Origin: Salinicola halimionae
GTDB lineage: Bacteria; Pseudomonadota; Gammaproteobacteria; Pseudomonadales; Halomonadaceae
Length of the DNA stretch: 64,000 nt
Reading direction: 5' to 3'
NCBI RefSeq assembly: GCF_003206065.1
Contig: NZ_PZJQ01000004.1
Location: 494,864-558,863, forward strand
Shown here: piece by piece, positions 47,514-56,703 of the stretch
How the letters are laid out: each line of letters starts with the position of its first letter
Position numbering within the stretch: the first letter of the stretch is position 1
Notes under the pieces: generated by a model
Databases searched by the model: none
Seen by the model: the letters and a program-made list of their open reading frames with translations, nothing else
Told to the model about the DNA's origin: nothing
Translations under genes and position numbers: made by a program

Positions 47514-50500
47514 GTTCTACCCAATCCTTCCGCCTGGCATCGGAGAGTGGAGTCGGCAGCCAAATCGATTGCGACAAGCCATTATCGTTTATCTTCAATG
47601 GCAAGTCTTACCCGGGCTATGCCGGCGATACGCTGGCCTCGGCGCTGCTCGCCAACGGCGTCGACGTGGTCAATCGCAGCTTCAAGTATTCGCGACCCCG
47701 AGGCATCGTCGCCGCTGGCGCGGAAGAGCCCAATGCTATCGTTCAACTGGGCTCGAGCGAGGCGGCTCAGGTGCCCAACGTTCGAGCCACGCAGCAAACG
47801 CTCTTCGATGGGCTGACCGCACGTAGCACCAACGGCTGGCCGGATGCTCAGCGCGACATGATGGGACTGATCGGCAAGCTGGGCGGACCATTCATGCCGG
47901 TCGGGTTTTACTACAAGACCTTCAAGGCCCCGGCGTCGATGTGGCTGACCTACGAGAAATATATCCGCAAGGCGGCCGGGCTGGGTCGGGCGCCGACCGA
48001 GAGCGATCCGGACATCTACGATCATATGAATCGCCACTGCGAAGTGCTGGTGATCGGCGCCGGCCCGGCCGGGCTGATGGCGGCGCTGGCCGCCGCATCG
48101 AGTGGCGTCCGCGTGATCCTGTGTGACGAGCAGCCGGTGTTCGGTGGCTCGCTACTGGATAGCGCCGAGACGATCGACGGCATGGCCGCATTCGATTGGG
48201 CCCTTGATGCCGTCGAGCGCCTGGCGGCGCTGGAAAACGTCACGCTGCTGCCGCGTACCACGGCCAACGGTTATTTCGATCACAACTTCGTGACGCTGCA
48301 CGAGCGGCGAACCGAACACCTCGGCGATACTGCGCCGACACTCGATGGACGGCGGCAGCCGCGCTCGCGTCTACACCGGATACGGGCGCGTCACGTGGTG
48401 CTGGCAAGCGGTGCTCACGAGCGACCGCTGGTTTACGCCGGCAATGACGTGCCGGGCAATCTGGTGGCCGGTGCGCTGTCGACGTATATCCGGCGTTATG
48501 CCGTGCGGCCCGGCAAGCGGTTGGTGCTTTCCACCACCAATGACTACGCCTATCGGACGGCGCTGGACTGGCAGAACGCTGGTGGCGAGGTTGTCGCGGT
48601 CGCCGATGCTCGCGCCAATCCCGACGGCGAGCTGGTCGAGCGGGCGAAAGCGGCCGGGATCAGGATTATATCCGGTAGTGCAGTGGTCGAGGCGACCAGC
48701 GATCGTAAGGGACACCGGGTCAACGGCGCGCGAGTTGCCGCTATCGACATCGAGGGGTTCCGCGTCAGCGGTGAAGTAGAGTTGCTCAACTGCGATACCG
48801 TCGCCACGTCCGGCGGATACAGCCCGGTGGTGCATCTGGCCGCGCACACCGGCGTGCGGCCGGTTTGGCGCGACGATATCCTCGGCTTCGTGCCGGGGCA
48901 GACGATTGCAGCATTCGAAGGCTTCGGCGTGGTCGGTGCGGCGGCGGGTGTCTATGCGGCCGCGGGAGTGTTCGAAAGCGCTGTGACGCAGGTCAAACGA
49001 GCGCTCGCAAGTGACGGTATCGATGCCGAGGAAGTGCAGATTCCCATCGTCGAGACTTTCCGCGAAGGAGCGGCCGTCGCGATGTACCAGGTTCCCCACG
49101 ACAAGCCGACCATGCGCGCGCCCAAGCAGTTCGTCGATCTACAGAACGACGTCACCGCCGCGGCGATCGAACTGGCGACGAAAGAGGGCTTCGAGTCGAT
49201 CGAGCACGTCAAACGCTACACGGCGATGGGGTTCGGTACCGACCAGGGCAAGCTGGGCAATATCAACGGCATGGCGATTACCGCGCGATGTCTGGGTCAG
49301 ACCATTCCCCAGACCGGGACCACGGTATTCCGGCCCAACTACACGCCGGTCAATTTCGGCGCCATCGTTGGCCGCCATTGCCGGGAGCTGTTCGACCCCG
49401 AACGCTATACCGCCATGCACCAGTGGCACGTTGAACATGGGGCCAAATTCGAAGACGTCGGTCAGTGGAAACGCCCCTGGTACTATCCACAAAAACGCCG
49501 CGAACGCGCTGATGGCAAGCTCGAATCGATGCACGAGGCCGTCGTACGGGAATGTCGGGCCGTGCGCGAAAAAGTCGGCGTGCTCGACGCCTCGACCCTG
49601 GGCAAGATCGATATCCAGGGGCCGGACGCGCGGGAATTCCTGGGCCGAATCTACACCAACGGCTGGGAAAAGCTGGCGGTGGGCAAAGCGCGCTACGGGC
49701 TGATGTGCAAGGACGACGGCATGGTGATGGACGATGGCGTCACCACCTGTCTCGCCGACAATCATTTCCTGATGACCACCACGACCGGCGGCGCGGCGGC
49801 GATCCTCGAGTGGCTGGAACTCTGGCACCAGACCGAATGGCCTGAGCTTGAGGTCTACTTTACCTCGGTGACCGATCACTGGGCGACGATGACGCTGACG
49901 GGACCGGAGGCGAGAAACCTGCTTTCCGAGCTGACCGACATCGATCTCGATCGCGACAGCTTCAAGTTCATGGAGTGGCGGGAAGGTATCGTGGCCGGCG
50001 TGCCCGCGCGGGTCTACCGGATCTCGTTTACCGGGGAACTGTCGTTCGAGGTCAACGTACAGGCAAACTATGCCATGCAGGTCTGGGAGGCGCTGTTCGA
50101 CCATGGCGAAAAGTACGGACTGACCCCTTATGGTACCGAGACCATGCACGTGCTGCGTGCCGAAAAAGGCTTCATCATCGTCGGCCAGGATACAGATGGC
50201 TCGATGACGCCGGAAGATCTCGGCATGCACTGGTGTGTCGGCTACAACAAACCCTACTCGTGGATCGGCAAGCGCGCACTGACGCGTTCCGATACCCGAC
50301 GCGAAGATCGCAAGCAACTGGTGGGCCTCAAGCCGTTAGAAGCGAACGTGGTACTGGAAGAGGGCGCCCAGATCGTCCTCGATCCCAAGCAGGCCATTCC
50401 GATGCGCATGGTGGGCCATGTGACCTCCAGCTACTACAGCCCGACGCTTGAGCACGGCTTCGCGCTGGCTGTGGTCAAGGGCGGGCATAAGCGTCTGGGC

Positions 50501-50599
50501 GAGAAAGTCTATCTGCCGATGCCGGATGGTGTGACCCACGTGGCCGAAGTGGTCGGCTCGATTTTCTATGACCCGAAAGGGCAACGTCAGAATATTTGA
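47510..50599 (+). CDS. soxA: Sarcosine oxidase subunit alpha
   Basis: A 1029-residue subunit with a ferredoxin-like N-terminal domain (FNGKSYPGYAGDTLASALLA, about 35-55). A NAD-binding Rossmann domain begins VLVIGAGPAGLMAALAA (about 180-196). The C-terminal glycine-cleavage T-protein-like domain (about 630-1029) binds tetrahydrofolate (RAEKGFIIVGQDTDGS). It takes the one-carbon unit from sarcosine to make 5,10-methylene-THF. ATG 47510 has AGGGAG upstream and overlaps soxD; the frame from 47468 is not used. Confidence 0.96.
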   Translation: MSSTQSFRLASESGVGSQIDCDKPLSFIFNGKSYPGYAGDTLASALLANGVDVVNRSFKYSRPRGIVAAGAEEPNAIVQLGSSEAAQVPNVRATQQTLFDGLTARSTNGWPDAQRDMMGLIGKLGGPFMPVGFYYKTFKAPASMWLTYEKYIRKAAGLGRAPTESDPDIYDHMNRHCEVLVIGAGPAGLMAALAAASSGVRVILCDEQPVFGGSLLDSAETIDGMAAFDWALDAVERLAALENVTLLPRTTANGYFDHNFVTLHERRTEHLGDTAPTLDGRRQPRSRLHRIRARHVVLASGAHERPLVYAGNDVPGNLVAGALSTYIRRYAVRPGKRLVLSTTNDYAYRTALDWQNAGGEVVAVADARANPDGELVERAKAAGIRIISGSAVVEATSDRKGHRVNGARVAAIDIEGFRVSGEVELLNCDTVATSGGYSPVVHLAAHTGVRPVWRDDILGFVPGQTIAAFEGFGVVGAAAGVYAAAGVFESAVTQVKRALASDGIDAEEVQIPIVETFREGAAVAMYQVPHDKPTMRAPKQFVDLQNDVTAAAIELATKEGFESIEHVKRYTAMGFGTDQGKLGNINGMAITARCLGQTIPQTGTTVFRPNYTPVNFGAIVGRHCRELFDPERYTAMHQWHVEHGAKFEDVGQWKRPWYYPQKRRERADGKLESMHEAVVRECRAVREKVGVLDASTLGKIDIQGPDAREFLGRIYTNGWEKLAVGKARYGLMCKDDGMVMDDGVTTCLADNHFLMTTTTGGAAAILEWLELWHQTEWPELEVYFTSVTDHWATMTLTGPEARNLLSELTDIDLDRDSFKFMEWREGIVAGVPARVYRISFTGELSFEVNVQANYAMQVWEALFDHGEKYGLTPYGTETMHVLRAEKGFIIVGQDTDGSMTPEDLGMHWCVGYNKPYSWIGKRALTRSDTRREDRKQLVGLKPLEANVVLEEGAQIVLDPKQAIPMRMVGHVTSSYYSPTLEHGFALAVVKGGHKRLGEKVYLPMPDGVTHVAEVVGSIFYDPKGQRQNI

Positions 50600-50612
50600 G
50601 GGAAGCGCCAAC

Positions 50613-51287
50613 ATGCCCAGATTCGCTTATTTCGATCCGCACCCTGCGCAAGCGGTCACCACGCAGTCGCCTTTGCACCATTTCGTAGCCTCGGCGTCGG
50701 GCGAGGGATCCGCTGTCGCGCTACGCGAGCATGCATTCCTCGATCATCTGATTCTGCGTGGCGAGCCGGCCGTCATGATCGATGTCGTGCAGTCTGTCCT
50801 GGGGCTGACGCTGCCGACCGAACCCCAGACTCTGGTTCTGGGCGATGCCGGTTCATTGCAATGGCTATCGCCCGATGAATGGTTGCTGATCGTCGCGGCT
50901 GGCGACGGCTTCCGGCTTCAACGTGCACTGTGCGAGGCGCTGGGGAAATCTCACTTCAGCATCGTCGATGTCAGCGGCGGGCAAACGGTTCTCGAGCTTC
51001 ATGGAGAATGCGCTGTAGCGGTTCTGATGAAATCTACCGTCTATGACGTCGATCCCGGACGTTTTCCCGTCGGCAAGGGGGTCACCAGCGTCTTCGCCAA
51101 GGCGACGGCCGTGATCCGACGTGTCGGTGAGGAGCGGTGGGAACTGATCGTGCGACGAAGTTTCGCTGATTACTGCCTGCGCTGGTTGCTGGATGCCGGC
51201 GAGGAGTACGGTATTGACTATCAGCCGGCCAAGGCTCGAGTGGCGTCGGCGAGAAAGTCGGCCTCGAATATGGAGGCGGTGTCGTGA
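50613..51287 (+). CDS. soxG: Sarcosine oxidase subunit gamma
   Basis: A 224-residue SoxG. Characteristic blocks are LPTEPQTLVLGDAGSLQWLSPDEWLLI and IVDVSGGQTVLELHG, with a C-terminal RRSFADYCLRWLLDAG. It is a structural partner of the alpha subunit's folate domain in the heterotetramer. ATG 50613 lies 13 bp after the soxA stop with GAGGGA upstream; the frame from 50568 lies inside soxA. The end overlaps purU. Confidence 0.93.
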   Translation: MPRFAYFDPHPAQAVTTQSPLHHFVASASGEGSAVALREHAFLDHLILRGEPAVMIDVVQSVLGLTLPTEPQTLVLGDAGSLQWLSPDEWLLIVAAGDGFRLQRALCEALGKSHFSIVDVSGGQTVLELHGECAVAVLMKSTVYDVDPGRFPVGKGVTSVFAKATAVIRRVGEERWELIVRRSFADYCLRWLLDAGEEYGIDYQPAKARVASARKSASNMEAVS

Positions 51288-52150
51288 GCGGCGCGCGCGA
51301 TGTCTGGGTGCTGGCGGCGCAGTGCCCCAGCCGGCTGGGTACGGTGGATGTCGTCACCCGGTTTCTGAAAGAGCAGAGCTGTTACATCACCGAGTTGCAC
51401 TCCTTCGATGATTATCAGGGTGGGCAGTTCTTCATCCGTGCAGCATTTCGCCCGGAAATCGCCGACTTTTCCGAGTCGGCTTTCCGGGACCGTTTCGAGG
51501 CGCGGGCGACGGAATTCGGCATGACGTTCGAACTGATGGCGCCGGACTATCGGTTGCCGGTCGTGATCATGGTCTCGAAGGCGGACCATTGCCTGAACGA
51601 TCTGCTGTACCGCTATCGCACCGATCAATTGGCGATAGACGTGCGCGCCATCGTCTCCAACCATCCGGATCTGGAACCGCTGGCGAGCTGGCACGGGTTG
51701 CCGTACCACTATCTGCCGATCACGCCGGAGACGAAGTTGGATCAGGAAGCTGCCGTTCGGCACGTGGTACAAGAGAGCGGCGCGGAGCTTGTCATCCTGG
51801 CGCGTTACATGCAGGTGCTGTCGCCGGCGTTGTGCCATGAGTTCGCCGGGCGAGCGATCAATATTCATCATTCGCTGCTGCCGGGCTTCAAGGGGGCGAA
51901 GCCTTACCATCAGGCCTACGAAAAAGGCGTCAAGCTGGTCGGCGCGACGGCGCATTACATCAATGACGATCTCGACGAGGGGCCGATCATCGCCCAGGGG
52001 GTCGAGGCCGTGGATCATAGCCATTATCCGGAAGACCTGGTGGCGCGGGGGCGCGATATCGAATGCCTGACCTTGGCCCGGGCCGTTCGCTTCCATCAGG
52101 AAAAACGCGTTTTTCTGCACGGGGGGCGTACGGTGGTGTTGACGGGCTGA
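51284..52150 (+). CDS. purU: Formyltetrahydrofolate deformylase
   Basis: A 288-residue PurU. An N-terminal ACT domain (1-85) is followed by a formyltransferase-like domain with the catalytic block INIHHSLLPGFKGAKPYHQA and AHYINDDLDEGPII. It hydrolyses 10-formyl-THF to formate and THF, recycling the folate loaded by sarcosine oxidase. The start is GTG 51284, overlapping the soxG stop (GTGA), with GGAGG upstream. Last gene of the sox operon; it also occurs next to sox genes in Pseudomonas. Confidence 0.95.
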   Translation: MSGARDVWVLAAQCPSRLGTVDVVTRFLKEQSCYITELHSFDDYQGGQFFIRAAFRPEIADFSESAFRDRFEARATEFGMTFELMAPDYRLPVVIMVSKADHCLNDLLYRYRTDQLAIDVRAIVSNHPDLEPLASWHGLPYHYLPITPETKLDQEAAVRHVVQESGAELVILARYMQVLSPALCHEFAGRAINIHHSLLPGFKGAKPYHQAYEKGVKLVGATAHYINDDLDEGPIIAQGVEAVDHSHYPEDLVARGRDIECLTLARAVRFHQEKRVFLHGGRTVVLTG

Positions 52151-52219
52151 CCCGCACGCCAAGTCATCGTGGATACCAGTTTCCGCGCTTGCTTACGTCA
52201 AGGCTTCAAGACACAATGC

Positions 52220-52390
52220 GACCAGCACGGAAGGGGAGTATCCCGCGGGCAGGATCAAGCAATCCTCCCCGGCGATGACGTCGTCAGCACGGACCATATG
52301 TCCCGGCGTTATCGGTCACACTGGCATCCACACCTTGGCAAGCCAGTGTGACGGGAGAGACTTTCGGTGACGTTCACCGTCTACCGGAGG
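52220..52390 (+). promoter_or_regulatory. yybP-ykoY-type manganese riboswitch controlling the TerC gene
   Basis: The leader of the TerC gene carries both conserved elements of this riboswitch class: GGGGAGTA (52233-52240) and TCGTCAGCACGG (52281-52292), separated by complementary segments as expected for the two stacked helices. A strong hairpin follows: TCACACTGGC (52316-52325) with GCCAGTGTGA (52342-52351). A small GGTGA-CGT-TCACC stem precedes the GGAGG ribosome-binding site at 52386. The class is known to bind Mn2+ and to switch on Mn exporters and TerC/Alx proteins. Exact boundaries are approximate. Confidence 0.88.
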
Positions 52391-52397
52391 TTCCTCT

Positions 52398-53399
52398 ATG
52401 CACGTACCCGTCTGGGTGTGGCTGGCGACTATCGCTGGCATTGCCGCGCTGTTCATCTTCGACTTTTACGCCCACGTGCGTAAGCCCCATGATCCCACTT
52501 TCAGGGAAGCGGCTTGGTGGTCGGTCTTCTTCATTGCCTTGGCGGCGGTTTTTGGTGGTGGTCTCTGGTGGGTTTGGGGTGCGCAACACGGCGCCGAGTA
52601 TTTTGCGGGCTTCATTACCGAAAAAAGCCTGTCCGTCGATAATCTCTTCGTCTTCCTGATCATCATGTCCAAGTTTGCGGTGCCGCGTGCCTATCAACAG
52701 AAGGCGCTGCTGATCGGCATCGTGATCGCATTGATTCTGCGGGGCATCTTCATTGCTGTCGGCGCGGCGGCCATCGCGCAGTTCAGTTGGGTGTTCTATC
52801 TGTTTGGGCTGTTCCTGCTCTATACCGCATTTCAACTGGTGCGCGAAGGGGGCGGAGGGCATGACGAAAACGAAGAGTACGAGCCCAATGCGATCGTTCG
52901 CTGGATCCAGAAGCGCCTGCCGGCAACCGACGAATTCGATCGAGATCGCTTGCTGACGGTCAAGAACGGCAAGCGTCTGGTGACGCCGCTGTTCATGGTG
53001 GTCGTGGCGCTGGGGATGACCGACGTGCTGTTCGCGCTGGATTCGATTCCTGCGATCTACGGGCTGACCAAGGAGCCCTATATCGTCTTCACCACCAACG
53101 CCTTCGCATTGCTGGGCCTGCTCCAGCTCTACTTCCTGTTGGGTGGTCTGTTGACCCGTCTGGTCTACCTGAGCCTGGGGCTGTCGTTCATTCTGGCGTT
53201 CATCGGCGTCAAGCTGATCGTCGAGGCGATGCATACCAATAGCCTGCCGTTCATCAACGGCGGCCAACCGCTGCACCTGGTTCCGGAAATCCCGATCTGG
53301 CTGTCGATGACGATCATTCTCGGCACCCTGGTAATCACCACCGTGGCCAGCCTGATCAAGAGCCGGAATCTGAAGTCGTCGCCGTCACATCAGGAGTGA
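52398..53399 (+). CDS. alx: TerC/Alx-family membrane protein, probable manganese exporter
   Basis: A 333-residue protein with about nine helices. Conserved acidic membrane motifs are ITEKSLSVDNLFVFLII (about 73-90) and MTDVLFALDSIPAIYGLT, and there is a cytoplasmic loop after GGGGHDENEEYEP. Family members export Mn2+ or supply it to exported enzymes. GGAGG lies before ATG 52398. The upstream manganese riboswitch supports a role in manganese homeostasis. Its 3' end overlaps the convergent sulfatase-like gene by 44 bp. Confidence 0.92.
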   Translation: MHVPVWVWLATIAGIAALFIFDFYAHVRKPHDPTFREAAWWSVFFIALAAVFGGGLWWVWGAQHGAEYFAGFITEKSLSVDNLFVFLIIMSKFAVPRAYQQKALLIGIVIALILRGIFIAVGAAAIAQFSWVFYLFGLFLLYTAFQLVREGGGGHDENEEYEPNAIVRWIQKRLPATDEFDRDRLLTVKNGKRLVTPLFMVVVALGMTDVLFALDSIPAIYGLTKEPYIVFTTNAFALLGLLQLYFLLGGLLTRLVYLSLGLSFILAFIGVKLIVEAMHTNSLPFINGGQPLHLVPEIPIWLSMTIILGTLVITTVASLIKSRNLKSSPSHQE

Positions 53400-55059
53400 C
53401 GGCGCCGTAAATCCGATGGAGCAGGCCCCGCATCGATTGCATGGGTATCGCGGCCTCCGGTCCCGGCGGAAACATGCCGGACCGGAAGCCTTGATCCAGG
53501 AAGCCTTGAAGCAGCGCCGGGTCGTCGCTGATGATATGCATCGGCACGTCTCTACCGGGAGTGTTGCCGATGATCGCGGGCGCAGCCTGGTGGTCGCCGA
53601 GGACCATCATCAGCGTGTGATCGCGCTGATGGTCTGGGTCGAGACCATCTTTTCCAAGATTGTCCTTTCCAAAATAGCGTCGAGCAAAGCCGCTGGCCGC
53701 CTGCAGCGCATAGTCGATGGCCGGGCCATAGTTTCGGCGCATCGCCTCGGTGTCCTGCCACAGCGAAGCATAGTCCTCCCCGGCAACTTGCCAACGATCG
53801 AACACCCTTCCGTCGCGGATCGTCGACCAGTCGTCGATCATGTCGATGATTGGTGACCAAGGCGCGTGGCTAGAGAGCGTGGCCAGCTCGGTGAAGGTCG
53901 GGCCTTGGTGACGTGACAGCACGTAATCCTCCACCCTCTGCCAGGTGAACTGATCCGGCATGTTGGCCCAACCCATCGAAGGCCCCTGATAGTCCATGCT
54001 GTCAGAGGTGTGGATTTGGTCGTAACCGTAAAGACTGCCTTCCGGCCAGTTCCGGGTAATGCCTGGCATGATGGCGACGGTGTCGTGGCCGGTCGCCTTG
54101 AAATCGTCGATCATGGTCGAGTGCTGGCTGTTGATCATCAGCTCGAAGCGCAGCTGTGACGTCACCGGCAGGCCGCTGGTGAACGTGGCGTGATTGAGCC
54201 AGGACTGTCCACCCAGGGTGGCCGCGGTGACGCGCCCGGTGACGACCGCTAGCCCGGCGGCCGCGAGCTGGCTCTCCACTATCTCGAGGCGTGGCTGAAT
54301 CTCGGTCCTGAACGGCTCGCGCTCGATGGCCGCCACGCCGTAGGACTCGATGAACCCCAGGATGACGTCGGTATTGGCCAGCCCCGGCAGAGGCTGGCCG
54401 CCGGGTGCCGCGTAGGCGTGGTTATCGTTGTATAGCTGGCGGCCGAACGTCGTCAGGGCCTGGCGCGTCTCCCGTGCGCGCTGCCATTCGAACGTCACGA
54501 AACTGGCCGCGGGATGGCCGATCCTGGCCATCCATCCCGGGGCGTCGTCATCATGCAGCGTGTCGATGCGTGCGAGGCCGACTCCGCCCACCAGGATCAA
54601 CAGCAGAGCCAGCCCGCGCGACGTATTGCGAGCATGGAAGCCTTGCAGCAGTCTGGTCAGTACCAGACCCAGGGCGAACAGGGCTAGGCCGACGACCAGC
54701 AGCCCGCCGATCGCCAGCGGCAGACCGAGATTGGTCACGATTAGTTCGATCAGAACCGGAACCAGCTTGAGATCGGTATAGAGATTCAGCGATCGCCCCT
54801 GCATGGTCTGGGTCAGGGCGTCGCCCGCGGCGCCGAGGACGACCGTTAGAACCAGAATCGCAATCAGGCCGGCTACCCAGTGTCGCCAGCGCGCGGGTGG
54901 CAACAGGGCCATCAGTCCGATGATCAGTGGGGCTTCGAGCGCGATCCAGTGTCGGGGTGGAAGCCCGGCCCACGGCAGTTCCGGTGTCAGCAGCAGGATA
55001 TCGAGTAACACCAGCGCCAGTAACAGATGTCCGCGAGGTGTCCGGAATTGAGAGAACAT
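53356..55059 (-). CDS. Membrane-anchored alkaline-phosphatase-superfamily (sulfatase-fold) protein
   Basis: A 567-residue protein with four to five N-terminal helices (about 8-165) and a large periplasmic sulfatase/LTA-synthase-like domain. Probable metal-site residues lie in GFIESYG (Glu), GGQSWLNHATFTSG (nucleophile Ser/Thr region), LSSHAPW (His) and VLGDHQ (Asp, His). It may transfer or remove a phospho-group on envelope glycans or lipids; the substrate is unknown. ATG 55059 has AAGGA upstream, and the longer frame to 55116 is not supported. The tail overlaps the TerC gene. Confidence 0.82.
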   Translation of the reverse strand: MFSQFRTPRGHLLLALVLLDILLLTPELPWAGLPPRHWIALEAPLIIGLMALLPPARWRHWVAGLIAILVLTVVLGAAGDALTQTMQGRSLNLYTDLKLVPVLIELIVTNLGLPLAIGGLLVVGLALFALGLVLTRLLQGFHARNTSRGLALLLILVGGVGLARIDTLHDDDAPGWMARIGHPAASFVTFEWQRARETRQALTTFGRQLYNDNHAYAAPGGQPLPGLANTDVILGFIESYGVAAIEREPFRTEIQPRLEIVESQLAAAGLAVVTGRVTAATLGGQSWLNHATFTSGLPVTSQLRFELMINSQHSTMIDDFKATGHDTVAIMPGITRNWPEGSLYGYDQIHTSDSMDYQGPSMGWANMPDQFTWQRVEDYVLSRHQGPTFTELATLSSHAPWSPIIDMIDDWSTIRDGRVFDRWQVAGEDYASLWQDTEAMRRNYGPAIDYALQAASGFARRYFGKDNLGKDGLDPDHQRDHTLMMVLGDHQAAPAIIGNTPGRDVPMHIISDDPALLQGFLDQGFRSGMFPPGPEAAIPMQSMRGLLHRIYGAVTPDVTATTSDSGS

Positions 55060-55249
55060 CAGAGCTCGTCCTTGAGTCGAGTTGGGCGCTGCGAAGTCAA
55101 CATGACGCTGATCCATGGCCGTCGGATGAGTGAATGTCGGATCCGTTCATCGACCTACGCAGCGGGCAAGCTTGCGGATGGCACGTTAGACTGGGCATCG
55201 AGAATTTCGAATCCAGACCGGGATGACCGGGCGACGAGGACGATCCTAT

Positions 55250-55915
55250 ATGGCATCTGCGCAAGAATTGATCATTGAACCGACCGATGGGCGAAAGGCC
55301 GATGCCTGCGTCATTCTGCTTCATGGCCTGGGTGCGGATGGTCACGATTTCGAGCCTTTGGTACCGGCGTTGGGATTGCCGACCACGTTGGCCGTGCGAT
55401 TCGTGCTGCCCCATGCGCCGCAACTGCCGGTCACCGTCAACGGCGGCATGACGATGTCGGCATGGTACGACATTCTGGAGATGAATCTTGGCCGCCGAGT
55501 CGATGTCGACCAACTGCGAGCGTCTGCGGAACGTATCCATGCCCTGATCGATGACCAGATCGCGGCTGGTATCGACAGCCGTCGCATCGTGATTGCCGGC
55601 TTCTCCCAGGGCGGAGCGGTCGCCTACGAGGCAGCGCTCTCCTATCCGCAGCCATTGGCCGGGCTACTGGCGCTATCGACCTACTTCGCTACCGCCGATA
55701 GCATTGATCTGGCCGAGGCCAACCGTCGGCTGCCGATCGAGGTGAATCACGGTTCGGCCGATCCGGTGGTTCCCGAGTCGCTGGGTCGCGAAGGCGCCGA
55801 GCGGGTCGAGTCGCTCGGTTATCCGGTCAATTACCGTACCTACGAAATGGGGCATAGCCTGTGCCCGGAACAGGCACAGGATATCGCAGCCTGGCTGACC
55901 GCCAGGCTCGAATGA
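55250..55915 (+). CDS. Carboxylesterase/phospholipase-like alpha/beta hydrolase
   Basis: A 221-residue enzyme of the EstB/acyl-protein thioesterase-like family. The oxyanion segment is ILLHGLGADGHDF. The nucleophile Ser lies in GFSQGGA, the acid Asp in GSADPVVP, and the catalytic His in MGHSLCPEQ. It hydrolyses short acyl esters in the cytoplasm. ATG 55250 with GAGGA upstream is preferred over 55223. It is followed 28 bp later by the DUF938 gene, probably in one transcript. Confidence 0.92.
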   Translation: MASAQELIIEPTDGRKADACVILLHGLGADGHDFEPLVPALGLPTTLAVRFVLPHAPQLPVTVNGGMTMSAWYDILEMNLGRRVDVDQLRASAERIHALIDDQIAAGIDSRRIVIAGFSQGGAVAYEAALSYPQPLAGLLALSTYFATADSIDLAEANRRLPIEVNHGSADPVVPESLGREGAERVESLGYPVNYRTYEMGHSLCPEQAQDIAAWLTARLE

Positions 55916-55943
55916 GCGAAGCCCCTCGTCAACGGAGCCTTTC

Positions 55944-56570
55944 ATGAACAGCATGGATAGTCTCGAGCACGGAGACGACCGACGTCTGTCCAGCCCGGCA
56001 GCCCAGCGCAACCGCGAACCGATTCTGGCAGTACTACGGTCGGTATTGCCGCAGACGGGGCGAGTGCTGGAAATCGCCAGCGGTAGCGGCGAACACGCGG
56101 TCTATTTTGCTCGCCATCTTGCACCGCTGTGTTGGCAGCCGACTGACCCTAGCGAGACGGCATTGGCGTCGATCGCCGCCTGGCGAGATAGAGAAGCGCT
56201 GGACAATCTTGCGGCGCCGGTTCGCCTGGATGTAACCGGGAAGTGGCCGGTACTGCCGGATCTGGCGGCTGTCATCTGCATCAATATGCTGCACATCTCG
56301 CCCTGGGCTGCGAGCGAGGCCCTGTTCGCCGCGGCCGGTCGCCAGCTTCCCGTTGGCAGTATACTCATCGTCTACGGTCCTTTCCGTCGCGACGGCGAGC
56401 ACACCGCGCCCAGCAACGCGGCTTTCGATGAAGATCTCCGCTCGCGTGACCCGCGGTGGGGCATTCGCGATCTCGAAATGGTCCAGGCGCTGGCGGTCGA
56501 CAATGGGTTCACCTGCGAGACGGTCCATGAATTGCCGGCAAACAATCTCTGTGTCGTCTGGCGACGCTGA
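55944..56570 (+). CDS. DUF938 family SAM-dependent methyltransferase-like protein
   Basis: A 208-residue protein. The SAM-binding motif VLEIASGSGEHAVYFA (about 42-57) and the DUF938 core WQPTDPSETALASI, AVICINMLHISPW, and YGPFRRDGEHTAPSNAAFDEDLR are clear. GGAG precedes the ATG. The fold is that of class I methyltransferases; the substrate is unknown. Probably co-transcribed with the esterase upstream. Confidence 0.9.
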   Translation: MNSMDSLEHGDDRRLSSPAAQRNREPILAVLRSVLPQTGRVLEIASGSGEHAVYFARHLAPLCWQPTDPSETALASIAAWRDREALDNLAAPVRLDVTGKWPVLPDLAAVICINMLHISPWAASEALFAAAGRQLPVGSILIVYGPFRRDGEHTAPSNAAFDEDLRSRDPRWGIRDLEMVQALAVDNGFTCETVHELPANNLCVVWRR

Positions 56571-56703
56571 GCTCGCCCCGATTCATGACGTTCGGAGATG
56601 CCGCCGCAGTGGCCTATAACTCGACTACACTCAACGCAGACGTCCAACCGACATTGATCGACGTTCAGCGATTAACGTTCAACGGTTAACAAGGAGTGAC
56701 ACC

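Noticed and set aside
49139-50317. 392-codon reverse open frame antisense to soxA
   Set aside because: Shadow of soxA without supporting signals.
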